The notes beneath the pieces were generated by a model that saw only the letters and a list, made by a program, of their open reading frames with translations, had not been told where the DNA came from and made no database searches. Shown here piece by piece: positions 28,325-36,154 of a stretch of 64,000 bases of DNA. The translations under genes and the position numbers were made by a program. The stretch lies in assembly GCF_021559775.1 (NCBI RefSeq), contig NZ_CP056047.1, forward strand, positions 992,001 to 1,056,000, read 5' to 3'. Source of the DNA: Gillisella vitis (lineage in GTDB: Bacteria > Pseudomonadota > Alphaproteobacteria > Rhizobiales > Rhizobiaceae). Every line of letters starts with the position of its first letter. Position 1 is the stretch's first letter.

Positions 28325-29623
28325 CTATTTTTTATTGCTGCCGAAGGTGAAGCCGGTTTCGACCATGCCCTTGCCGAATTTCATCCGCAATTGGTCCATG
28401 GCGGCTTCCGCCTTGGCGCGGCGGGCGGCATCCGGATCGACCAGATCCGGGGGGTCGGCCAGGCTTGGATCGGCAAAATCGCTGATGCCGATACCGATTA
28501 GCCGAAATTTCGTGCCATCGGCTTCCTTTTCCAGCATTTGCAGGCCCGTGCGAAAGATCCTGTCGGCGAGTTGAGTGGGATCGTCCAAGCGCCGGTTACG
28601 GGTGCGCAATTTGAAATCGGCGCTCTTCAGCTTCAAGATAACGGTGTGTCCAGCCAGTTCCTGTTTTTTCAATCGCCAGGCGACTTTCTCCGAGAGCTTG
28701 CGCAGATGGGGAACAAGGTCTTCCCGGCGGGAAATATCGTCAAAGAACGTGGTTTCGGCGGAGATGCTTTTGGCCGGGTCATTGGTATGGACATCCCGGT
28801 CGTCGATGCCTTTCGATAGCCGTGCCAGTCGTTGGCCCATGCTGCCATAGCGGCGGATCAGGTCGCTTTCCTCCATGGTTTGCAATTGTCCGATGGTGCG
28901 AATGCCGTCTTTTTCCAAGGTGCTGGCGAAGGCCTTGCCGACGCCCCAGATCGTGGTGACAGGGCGGGGCGCCAGAAAGTCCAGCGCTTCGGCCTCGCCG
29001 ACGACTGAAAAGCCCCGGGGTTTTTGCAGGTCGGACGCCACTTTCGCCAGAAATTTACAATAGGACAGGCCAACGGAAACGGTGATGCCGATCTCGCTTT
29101 CAATACGCCGGGCAAGCCGTGCCAGCACAAGGGCGGGTGGCGCGTGATGCAGGGTTTCTGTGCCTTTCAATTCCAGAAAGGCCTCATCAATGGACAGGGG
29201 TTGCACCAAAGGGGTCAATTCCTCCATCATCGCCCGGACCTGGCGCCCGACGCGGGAATATTTTTCCATATTCGGCGGAATGACTACGGCGTCAGGGCAA
29301 GCTTCCAACGCCTTGAACATCGGCATGGCCGAGCGCACACCATGGATGCGGGCCACGTAACAGGCGGTGGAAACCACACCGCGCTTACCACCGCCAATGA
29401 TCAATGGCTTGTCGATCAGGTCTGGATTGTCGCGCTTTTCAACCGAGGCATAAAAGGCGTCGCAATCGATATGGGCCAATGTCAGCTTAAACAGTTCCGG
29501 GTGATAGACGAGGCGAGGGCTGCCGCAAGCCGTGCATCTCCGCTTGCCTTCCGCCTGTAGGGAAAGGCAATCACGACAAAAGCCGGAATGGAGGGGCGGC
29601 GCAGCAGACATGGGCGAGAACAT
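28325..29623 (-). CDS. dinB: DNA polymerase IV (Y family)
   Basis: This is an error-prone translesion polymerase. The palm aspartates are seen in [17 protein letters not shown] (D53) and SIDEAFLEL; little-finger sequences continue to the C-terminus. Before the catalytic core there is an extra segment of about 45 residues with four cysteines, C16-x2-C19 and C30-x2-C33, forming a probable zinc ribbon absent from E. coli DinB. An ATG four codons later is an alternative start. The protein lacks a clear C-terminal beta-clamp peptide that I could identify with certainty. Confidence 0.93.
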   Translation of the reverse strand: MFSPMSAAPPLHSGFCRDCLSLQAEGKRRCTACGSPRLVYHPELFKLTLAHIDCDAFYASVEKRDNPDLIDKPLIIGGGKRGVVSTACYVARIHGVRSAMPMFKALEACPDAVVIPPNMEKYSRVGRQVRAMMEELTPLVQPLSIDEAFLELKGTETLHHAPPALVLARLARRIESEIGITVSVGLSYCKFLAKVASDLQKPRGFSVVGEAEALDFLAPRPVTTIWGVGKAFASTLEKDGIRTIGQLQTMEESDLIRRYGSMGQRLARLSKGIDDRDVHTNDPAKSISAETTFFDDISRREDLVPHLRKLSEKVAWRLKKQELAGHTVILKLKSADFKLRTRNRRLDDPTQLADRIFRTGLQMLEKEADGTKFRLIGIGISDFADPSLADPPDLVDPDAARRAKAEAAMDQLRMKFGKGMVETGFTFGSNKK

Positions 29624-29651
29624 ATGTTGAACATCGCCACCATAAGCCGGG

Positions 29652-29701
29652 TTTTCAGTGCCTGCAAGGGGAACCCTTGCTAATCCCCATGGCCTGAAAA
29701 A
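29652..29701 (-). terminator. stem-loop between the HAD gene and dinB
   Basis: Outer arms TTTTCAG and CTGAAAA enclose an inner hairpin GCAAGGG-GAA-CCCTTGC. It follows the HAD hydrolase stop on the reverse strand and precedes dinB. The T-run on the far side is short, so termination is plausible but may be partial. Confidence 0.45.
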
Positions 29702-29719
29702 GTAAAAGACGGAAGCGGA

Positions 29720-30367
29720 TCAGACCCGCGCCTGGAAATGGCGGAGAACGCGCTCGCTGGCATCGTGCCAATCGTCGGCACGCAATACATGGGGGCCGGG
29801 CGGCGGCGCGTGGCGATGAATTTCAGACTGAGGCCCGATCTGCACCAGTAGGCAGTCCGGTGCATGCTCGCCCACGGAATGGAGATTATGGGCCATGTCA
29901 TCCATGAAGGCGAAGGGCAGGGGTCGGTCGCCATGCAGGGCTTTCACAACTGGTCCCTTTGGGCTTTCCGTGGCCAGGAGTGGGAAATCCAGCCCCAGCC
30001 GATCCAGCAGACGGCGCCGCTGGGCGGTAAAGGCGGGGGGCATGGCGGTCAGAAACACAATATCGGCAATCTTGCCGATCCGTTGCAGCACGGCCACGGC
30101 ATCGCCAAACGGGGTCTGCCATTCTTCCTGCTTTTCGAAAAACGTCAGCAGGAGATCCGTGACGATCTGATCGTCCAGCGCAAGCTGGTCCTTGGCTGAC
30201 ACGATATTGCCATGCAGTCGAAAGGATTTCGGCAAGAGACGATGGCCCAGGCTGTCGAGATAGGCCTCGAAGGGCACCAGGAATTCCAGCACGACGTCGT
30301 CGACGTCGCTGATCAGCAATGGCCGGTCCGCCAATTGAACGTGGTTGAAGTCGACAATCTCGCCCAT
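29720..30367 (-). CDS. HAD-family hydrolase
   Basis: This 215-residue protein has the haloacid-dehalogenase phosphatase fold. The nucleophile motif is LLISDVDDVV (D21 with D23), motif II is FLTAMP near 115, and the later acidic pair FMDDMAHN near 165 coordinates magnesium. The substrate is not evident. Its ATG overlaps the stop of the DUF3572 gene upstream (TGATG), so the two form an operon. Similar pairs occur near divK in other rhizobia as far as I recall. Confidence 0.8.
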   Translation of the reverse strand: MGEIVDFNHVQLADRPLLISDVDDVVLEFLVPFEAYLDSLGHRLLPKSFRLHGNIVSAKDQLALDDQIVTDLLLTFFEKQEEWQTPFGDAVAVLQRIGKIADIVFLTAMPPAFTAQRRRLLDRLGLDFPLLATESPKGPVVKALHGDRPLPFAFMDDMAHNLHSVGEHAPDCLLVQIGPQSEIHRHAPPPGPHVLRADDWHDASERVLRHFQARV

Positions 30368-30675
30368 CAGATTTCACCGGAATCAAGTGCAGGCCGAACA
30401 TAGACGTGATAGGCTGCAATAACATCTTCCGGTCGGGTCTGTGTGGCGGAGCAGAATTCCAGCAAGGTCGGTTCATGCTGCATGAGAAACTCCAGAAGTC
30501 CGGCCAGAAATTCCGGGTCATTGACGGCCAGGCGCAATTGCTGAGGCTCCAGGCCGGTCAGGGACAGAAAGCGTCCCAGCATGTCCGGCTCACTCGCCAG
30601 CCAACCGAGCACGGCAATCGCCGTTTGTTCGGCATGCTCTGCTGAAACCGTCTTGATCGTCACTTTGTCTCGCAC
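30367..30675 (-). CDS. DUF3572 family protein
   Basis: This 102-residue soluble alpha-helical protein fits DUF3572, an alphaproteobacterial family, from AEQTAIAVLGWLASEPDMLGRFL and the acidic TLLEFCSATQTRPEDVIAA region. The best start is a GTG; a second GTG lies four codons later. It is divergent from divK, and its stop overlaps the start of the HAD gene. Function is unknown. Confidence 0.8.
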   Translation of the reverse strand: MRDKVTIKTVSAEHAEQTAIAVLGWLASEPDMLGRFLSLTGLEPQQLRLAVNDPEFLAGLLEFLMQHEPTLLEFCSATQTRPEDVIAAYHVYVRPALDSGEI

Positions 30676-30765
30676 AGTCTATGCCCATTCCCGTTTGTTT
30701 CGTCCGGCAGTTCGTTCTATCCGGTCAATTCGCTTAAACCGGTTGTTATTTTCGGTTTATCACGG

Positions 30766-30780
30766 TTAAATTGTCTTGAC
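30766..30780 (+). promoter_or_regulatory. possible CtrA-like half-site and -35 box upstream of divK
   Basis: TTAA-N7-TGAC overlaps CTTGAC, a good alphaproteobacterial -35 box, in the 242-base gap before divK. The CtrA consensus is TTAA-N7-TTAA, so the second half is imperfect. In Caulobacter divK is cell-cycle controlled by CtrA (established there). No matching -10 box was found at the ideal spacing, so this is a weak call. Confidence 0.25.
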
Positions 30781-30917
30781 TGACTTGTGTCGCAATGTGC
30801 CGGGGAATTACCTATTTCTCAACCAAATCGCGCTAAATTCTATTTCACAAAAGAATGAATCTTTATGTCTGTTACGCCTGTCATCCACCATGGAGGGCGG
30901 GAAAGCAAGGATTGAAA

Positions 30918-31289
30918 ATGCCGAAAAAGGTGATGATCGTTGAAGATAACGAGCTGAACATGAAACTGTTTCGTGATCTGATCGAAGCGTCGGGCTATGC
31001 GACCATCCAGACACGTAACGGCATGGAAGCGCTGGAATTGGCCCGCAAACATCATCCCGATCTGATCCTGATGGACATACAGCTACCGGAAGTTTCCGGC
31101 CTGGAAGTGACCAAATGGCTGAAGCAGGATAGCGAGCTGCACGTTATTCCCGTGATCGCGGTGACTGCCTTTGCCATGAAGGGCGATGAGGAACGTATTC
31201 GCCAGGGTGGGTGCGAGGCCTATGTGTCGAAGCCGATTTCCGTGCCAAAATTCCTGGAAACGATCAAGACCTATCTGGGCGACGCCTGA
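30918..31289 (+). CDS. divK: single-domain response regulator DivK
   Basis: This 123-residue receiver protein is phosphorylated by histidine kinases of the PleC/DivJ family and controls asymmetric division through the CckA-CtrA pathway. The phospho-acceptor is D53 in [10 protein letters not shown], the acidic pocket is E9-D10, and K105 is in VSKPIS. There is no output domain. The start [10 protein letters not shown] follows AAGGATTGAAA. pleD lies about 190 bases downstream, the conserved divK-pleD arrangement. Confidence 0.95.
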   Translation: MPKKVMIVEDNELNMKLFRDLIEASGYATIQTRNGMEALELARKHHPDLILMDIQLPEVSGLEVTKWLKQDSELHVIPVIAVTAFAMKGDEERIRQGGCEAYVSKPISVPKFLETIKTYLGDA

Positions 31290-31476
31290 GGCGTAGGCAG
31301 CGCGGGGTTCTCAAACCCATAGGCGATCGCCGTGAGATCTGGTCAAATGCCTGACGGACCGCGGCGCTCTGGAAGTTATGAATTCTATCTGAAGTGCCAG
31401 TCTGTCGGGTTGGCGCAATGTTCATGCAGAGCCGGTCGCGCGTGTGCGCCAGGCATGCTTCAAGGGGTGATGGCTG

Positions 31477-32847
31477 ATGACAGCCCGTATTCTGGTTGTT
31501 GATGATGTTCCTGCCAATGTGAAGCTGTTGGAAGCGCGGCTGCTGGCGGAATATTTCGAGGTATTGACGGCGGAAGACGGGTTGAAGGCGCTGGATATCT
31601 GCGACCGCACCCAGGTGGACGTCGTCCTTCTTGATGTCATGATGCCAGGCATTGACGGCTTTGAAGTGTGCGAGCGGCTGAAATCCAGCCCGCGCACGGC
31701 CCATATTCCCGTGGTGATGGTCACGGCACTGGACCAGCCTTCGGACCGGGTGAGGGGATTGAAGGCTGGCGCTGACGATTTTCTGACCAAGCCGGTCAAC
31801 GATCTGCAACTGATCTCCCGGGTTAAAAGTCTGGTGCGTCTGAAAACCCTTTCCGATGAATTGCGCATCCGCGCCGAGACGGCGCAGAAAATGGGCATAG
31901 ACAGCAACATTCATCTCGGCGACGGTCGTATGGACGAGGTCGGCCAGGTTCTGCTGGTCGATAGCCGCGCCAGTTCGCAGGAGCGCATCATCAAGGCGTT
32001 GAAGCCTGTGGCCGATGTTGTTGCGATGTCCGACGCCCAGGCCGCGCTGTTTGAGGCGGCGGAAAGCAATTTCGACCTGGTTATCGTCAATGGCACGCTG
32101 GAGGATTACGATCCGCTGCGCCTGTGTTCGCAGCTGCGGTCGCTGGACCGCACCCGCTTCATTCCGATTTTGCTGATTGCCGACCAAGGCGAGGAATACT
32201 TGATCGTGCGGGCGTTGGATCTGGGCGTCAACGATTACATTGTCCGGCCGGTCGACACCAATGAGCTTCTGGCGCGCACGCTGACCCAGCTACGCCGCAA
32301 ACGGTATAATGACAGGCTGCGCAGCAGCGTGCAGCAAACCATTGAACTGGCGGTGACCGACGATCTTACCGGACTTCACAATCGGCGCTATCTCGATACC
32401 CACATCAAAGTGTTGTTCGAGCGCTCCAGTCTGCGCAAGCAGCCGCTTTCGGTGTGTCTGGTGGATATCGATCGGTTCAAGCTGGTCAATGACACCTATG
32501 GCCATGAGGCGGGCGATGACGTTCTGCGGGAGTTTGCTGCTCGTATTCGCGCTACGGTGCGCGGAGCCGATCTTGCCTGCCGCTATGGCGGTGAGGAATT
32601 CGTGGTCGTGATGCCGGATACGTCGCAAGAGATGGCCGGTACGGTGGCCGAGCGCCTGCGCGAGATGGTAGAGAAAAAGCCATTTCGGTTGCAATCTGGC
32701 GGCGAACTGAATGTTACGGCATCGCTTGGCATCGCTACGGCGGGAGATGAGGTCGCAAGTCCGGAACAATTGTTAAGACAGGCTGACCGCGCGCTCTATC
32801 AGGCCAAAACCGAGGGCCGTAACAGGGTCGTGTCGGCGGCGGCCTAA
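31477..32847 (+). CDS. pleD: diguanylate cyclase response regulator PleD
   Basis: This protein makes cyclic di-GMP when phosphorylated and links cell-cycle signalling with polar development. It has two receiver domains (phospho-acceptor D53 in LLDVMMPGID; the second at about 150-270 is an adaptor) and a C-terminal GGDEF domain. The active site is GGEEF at 371-375. The inhibitory c-di-GMP site RxxD is RGAD at 362-365, so product feedback inhibition is likely. Length, 456 residues, matches Caulobacter PleD closely. Confidence 0.96.
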   Translation: MTARILVVDDVPANVKLLEARLLAEYFEVLTAEDGLKALDICDRTQVDVVLLDVMMPGIDGFEVCERLKSSPRTAHIPVVMVTALDQPSDRVRGLKAGADDFLTKPVNDLQLISRVKSLVRLKTLSDELRIRAETAQKMGIDSNIHLGDGRMDEVGQVLLVDSRASSQERIIKALKPVADVVAMSDAQAALFEAAESNFDLVIVNGTLEDYDPLRLCSQLRSLDRTRFIPILLIADQGEEYLIVRALDLGVNDYIVRPVDTNELLARTLTQLRRKRYNDRLRSSVQQTIELAVTDDLTGLHNRRYLDTHIKVLFERSSLRKQPLSVCLVDIDRFKLVNDTYGHEAGDDVLREFAARIRATVRGADLACRYGGEEFVVVMPDTSQEMAGTVAERLREMVEKKPFRLQSGGELNVTASLGIATAGDEVASPEQLLRQADRALYQAKTEGRNRVVSAAA

Positions 32848-33168
32848 AGTAATTTCAGCACAGCTGTGCCTTTGTGTTTGGGGTCACGTGGAGCCCGCTC
32901 TCCCGCATCATCAAAAATTCATCTGCCGTGATTTTCCGTTACATCCATGCGCGTGTTCAAGGATCCTGTTTGGCAAAAATTTGCTCCTGACATGGAAAGC
33001 CATGTTTGCCCGGACTTTTCCGAGAGCTTGTAGATGTGCTCGATACATGTCTATTTTCTTTTAAAAAAATAAAAAATATACCATAAATAAATAAGGGTAT
33101 AGTTTTATTTTTGTACTCTGTTTTGGATAGAAATGGAGGTGCAATAGAAAGTTATGTTTTTCGAATTG

Positions 33169-33198
33169 TTGATAACGACGATTTTTCGTCGATATCAA
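33169..33198. repeat. inverted repeat in AT-rich gap after pleD
   Basis: TTGATAACGACGA and TCGTCGATATCAA pair at 12 of 13 positions around TTTT. On the plus strand the stem is followed by GAGTTTTTC, so it could be a late terminator for the pleD transcript; as DNA it could be an operator. Confidence 0.45.
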
Positions 33199-33541
33199 GA
33201 GTTTTTCAGAGAAAATACTTGCCTCTCTGGGGTGTTAATTCTATTTGTTTTTACGAAGCGGAAATGAGCAGAATTTAACCATGCCGACATCGAAAAGATG
33301 CAACGGTTAAGAAAATGTTGATTTTTTATTTCATATGCGCATAGTTGGGACAACTACGATGCATCCATAGCAAGCTGTGCTTTAACGTGTGCTGTGGTTC
33401 TTAATAAATGCCGTTTTTATAAGCTGCTTAGAGATATCCATCGATCCCTGTGGATCTGAGAAATTAAGCAGTAAAAACTGACGAATAACAGGTTTAACCA
33501 ATACCCCATGGTGCTCAGGTCCGCCGCATCTCCTGGGTCGT

Positions 33542-33658
33542 GGGGTTGGTCGGCAGGTGTGCGATTATCAAGCGGTTCCTCGTGCCGTTATTGCATGCCC
33601 GCCGACCCCCATTCCAACGCCGCTTCCCAACGCCGCTTCCTTGTCCGGAGGCGGCGTT
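33542..33658 (+). ncRNA. structured GC-rich element, candidate non-coding RNA
   Basis: GGTCGGC (33548-33554) pairs with GCCGACC (33601-33607), extended by G and C runs, to form an arm with an internal region of about 46 bases. Then AACGCCGCTTCC occurs twice in tandem (33616-33627 and 33629-33640), and the second copy pairs with GGAGGCGGCGTT (33647-33658) in a 12-pair stem with one G-T. It does not match the conserved cores of tmRNA, RNase P RNA or 4.5S RNA that I know. The strand is undetermined. Confidence 0.3.
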
Positions 33659-33833
33659 CTGCGTTTCGCGGTCGAGATGGTTTCCGATGCATTCTAACCT
33701 GCGCCCCTCTCTATGCGTAGGGTCACTGTCCTCGCGCCGACTGCGTCCTTACGCCTATTGCCCCAGGCATGATCGGGCTCGGCTTTTAAAGTCGGTCTGC
33801 GTGGCGTGCTGGCCCATCCTCAAAACGGCATAA

Positions 33834-33861
33834 AAAAGCGCGCCGGATGGAGCGCGCTTTT
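33834..33861 (-). terminator. rho-independent terminator after rpmG
   Basis: AAAAGCGCGC and GCGCGCTTTT form a perfect ten-pair stem with an eight-base loop. On the reverse strand it is followed by a run of T residues and lies about 25 bases after the rpmG stop, so it ends that short transcript. Confidence 0.85.
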
Positions 33862-33885
33862 CAATCTTCTTACGAAGAACCAGGA

Positions 33886-34053
33886 TCACTTGATCTTGGT
33901 TTCCTTAAACTCGACATGCTTGCGAGCGATCGGGTCGTATTTGGTCTTCGTCATCTTGTCCGTCATCGTACGGCTGTTCTTGGTGGTGACGTAGAAGAAA
34001 CCCGTATCGGCTGTCGACAGCAGCTTGATCTTGATGGTTGTAGCCTTGGCCAT
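33886..34053 (-). CDS. rpmG: 50S ribosomal protein L33
   Basis: This is a small basic protein of the large ribosomal subunit. The 55-residue product begins [20 protein letters not shown] and contains [12 protein letters not shown], a clear L33 signature. It is the cysteine-free form, so it is zinc-independent. The gene has its own terminator downstream and stands between pleD and an MFS transporter gene, an arrangement I recall from other rhizobia. AGGACGACC lies upstream of the ATG. Confidence 0.95.
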   Translation of the reverse strand: MAKATTIKIKLLSTADTGFFYVTTKNSRTMTDKMTKTKYDPIARKHVEFKETKIK

Positions 34054-34146
34054 GGTCGTCCTGCCTTACATGAATAACACAAAGCCGTGACGACCTTCAG
34101 GGCCCACGGCAAATCTGGGCGGAAACTACAAATCGCCACCGAAAAG

Positions 34147-35331
34147 TCAACCCCGCGCACCCTTGAAAAACAATCGTGCGACGGAAAGAACCACATATAA
34201 CGCAAAGAAGCCGGCAATCGACCAGGCAAAACCGGCATTTCCGCCCATGTCAATCGCTGCACCCACGACTTGTGGTCCGGCCACCGTGCCAACGGCGTAG
34301 CAGAAAACGAAGGCGGCATTGGCGGCTGCCAGGTCAGATCCGGTGAGTCGGGAGCCGAGATGACTAAGACCGATAGTGTAAAGGCCGGAGACGCAGCCGC
34401 CCCAGAATAGCAGGATGACGGCCATCGCCATCCAGCTATGGGAGATCAGCGGCAGCAGCAGCGATCCGATCAGACCGACCGTCGCCAGGGCGCCGAGCAG
34501 CAAGCGGCGATCCCTAAGCTTGTCGGAGAGCATGCCCAGCGGGATCTGGAACACCATGTTGCCAACCCCCATCACAGTGAGCAGCAGGGCTGACTGGGCC
34601 TCTGTGAAGCCGATACGGGTGGCATAGACGGGCATCAGTGACAGTCCACCGACTTCCACCGCGCCGAACACGAAGACGGCGGCTGTGGCGGTTGGCACCA
34701 GGAAGATATAGCGGAAGAAATGCATCTCTGGCTTTTCATCCAGCGCCGGGCTTTCGTTGCGGGCAACGAAGATTGGCACCGCTGCCATCAGGATGGCAAC
34801 CGCACCGATGGCAAAGGGCAATACGCCTTCACTGCCGACAATCGAAAACAACAAGGGGCCTGCTGCAAAACCGACCGATAGCACCGTGGCATAAATGCCG
34901 AGCACCAGCCCGCGCCGCGACGGTGGCGCGGCGGCATTGATCCAGAATTCCGACAGGATGAACAATGTCGTCGTGGCGCCATGAAACACCAGCCGCAGGG
35001 GAAACCACATCCAGAAGGCTTCGGCGTAATAGAAGCCGAGCGAACTGAGCGCTGCCAGCAGCACCGCCCAGATCATGGTCTGCGCCACCCCGACACGGTG
35101 CGCGAGCCTGGTGGTGATTGGCGCGGCAATCATCGCCGCAACGCCTGCCATGGCTGAATTCAGCCCGATCAGGGTGGAGGGAATACCGCGTTTTTCCAGA
35201 ATGATGCTGAGAAGCGGTAACCCAAGCCCGATGGCAATGCCAACAGCGGAAATCGATGAGACTGCGGCAATCAGCGATGGCCAATGGATCTCTTCCCGAT
35301 GTCCGGTAACAGGGTCTCTGGTGTCAGACAT
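34147..35331 (-). CDS. MFS transporter (YcaD-like)
   Basis: This 394-residue inner-membrane protein has 12 predicted helices in two halves, with a longer cytoplasmic loop in the middle (FVARNESPALDEKPEMHFF). The loop motif between helices 2 and 3 is TRLAHRVGVAQT, and SEFWINAAAPPSRRGLVLG matches the YcaD-type subfamily of the major facilitator superfamily. The substrate cannot be read from sequence. It is upstream of rpmG on the same strand but separated by about 90 bases on the far side. Confidence 0.85.
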   Translation of the reverse strand: MSDTRDPVTGHREEIHWPSLIAAVSSISAVGIAIGLGLPLLSIILEKRGIPSTLIGLNSAMAGVAAMIAAPITTRLAHRVGVAQTMIWAVLLAALSSLGFYYAEAFWMWFPLRLVFHGATTTLFILSEFWINAAAPPSRRGLVLGIYATVLSVGFAAGPLLFSIVGSEGVLPFAIGAVAILMAAVPIFVARNESPALDEKPEMHFFRYIFLVPTATAAVFVFGAVEVGGLSLMPVYATRIGFTEAQSALLLTVMGVGNMVFQIPLGMLSDKLRDRRLLLGALATVGLIGSLLLPLISHSWMAMAVILLFWGGCVSGLYTIGLSHLGSRLTGSDLAAANAAFVFCYAVGTVAGPQVVGAAIDMGGNAGFAWSIAGFFALYVVLSVARLFFKGARG

Positions 35332-35552
35332 GGAAGTTCCTCAGACGAAATTGCACGCGATGCGCGGGGACAGACAACAGCGCAAGGCATCATGCCAAGC
35401 CAACAAAGGCCTATTGAATTTCATAATCTGCCAATGGTCCCCGGCCTTTACTCCATAATGGTGAAAATCGAAACCAGTTTAAGGCAAAAACGGACTGCCG
35501 CAGTCAGATCGTCGTCGGACGTCACTGGTTTCTGATGGCTTTGCTTGAGGTG

Positions 35553-36008
35553 CTACTTTGGCGGATAGCGCTCGTCATAGTCCTCGATTACGTCAGGTTC
35601 GTCTCCGAAGCCATGCATGCGCAGCGCCCATTGCAGCCCCACCACGCCGCCCTTGATGGGCTGGATGATCAACAGAGAGACGATGACGGCAATCGGCGTC
35701 CAGATCGCCAGATGCGCCCAGGTCGACAGTACGAAGACCAGATCGGTCATCATATAGCCGCCCAGCAGCACATGGCCGACGATCATGATGACGATATAGG
35801 GCGGTAGGTCGTCGGCCCTCTGGTGGGAAAGATCCTCGCCGCAGGTCGCACATGTGTCTACCGGTTTCAGAAAGGCCTTGAACAGGCGGCCGGAGCCGCA
35901 GGCGGGACAGGTACACATCAGTCCGCGCAGAATGGAGCGTCCAAGCGGGCGAACCGCATCCTTGCCGCCGCCGAAGCGGATAACGGGGGGAGACTGGCTG
36001 ACAGACAT
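35553..36008 (-). CDS. DUF983 family zinc-ribbon membrane protein
   Basis: This 151-residue protein has a N-terminal zinc ribbon, CPAC (C34, C37) and CATC (C53, C56), followed by two transmembrane helices at about 70-92 and 97-120. DUF983 proteins are common in alphaproteobacteria, often near cytochrome oxidase or rnr genes; their function is not established. The ATG follows TTCAGGAGGAACCGC, a very strong ribosome-binding site. It is located downstream of rnr on the same strand. Confidence 0.88.
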   Translation of the reverse strand: MSVSQSPPVIRFGGGKDAVRPLGRSILRGLMCTCPACGSGRLFKAFLKPVDTCATCGEDLSHQRADDLPPYIVIMIVGHVLLGGYMMTDLVFVLSTWAHLAIWTPIAVIVSLLIIQPIKGGVVGLQWALRMHGFGDEPDVIEDYDERYPPK

Positions 36009-36154
36009 GCGGTTCCTCCTGAACTTCTATCAAATCCTATAGGCTTTGATCAAAGATGGGGCATGAAAGTTGATATTTCATCGCGGCATTTGCGCACAAG
36101 CGCTTCGACTGGCTTCATTTACGAAGCCCAGATATACGAACTCGGCGCGTAGTT

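Larger units (their letters stand above)
32848..33833. other. long intergenic region, AT-rich then structured, between pleD and rpmG
   Basis: This is the longest gap in the window. About 33040-33440 is much more AT-rich than anything else here and includes runs of A and T. After roughly 33500 the DNA becomes GC-rich with strong inverted repeats. Open frames in it lack ribosome-binding sites and recognisable sequence. A 37-codon ORF at 33154-33267 has GGAGGTG but at poor spacing. I see no confident protein gene; a non-coding RNA is the most attractive explanation for the second half. Confidence 0.5.

Noticed and set aside
33616..33640. Tandem repeat considered as a possible CRISPR or VNTR
   Set aside because: Only two short units without spacers.
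33508..33833. Overlapping forward frames of 70 and 97 codons before rpmG
   Set aside because: They run through strong hairpins and a tandem repeat, have no ribosome-binding site, and their translation is Arg/Cys/Pro-rich.
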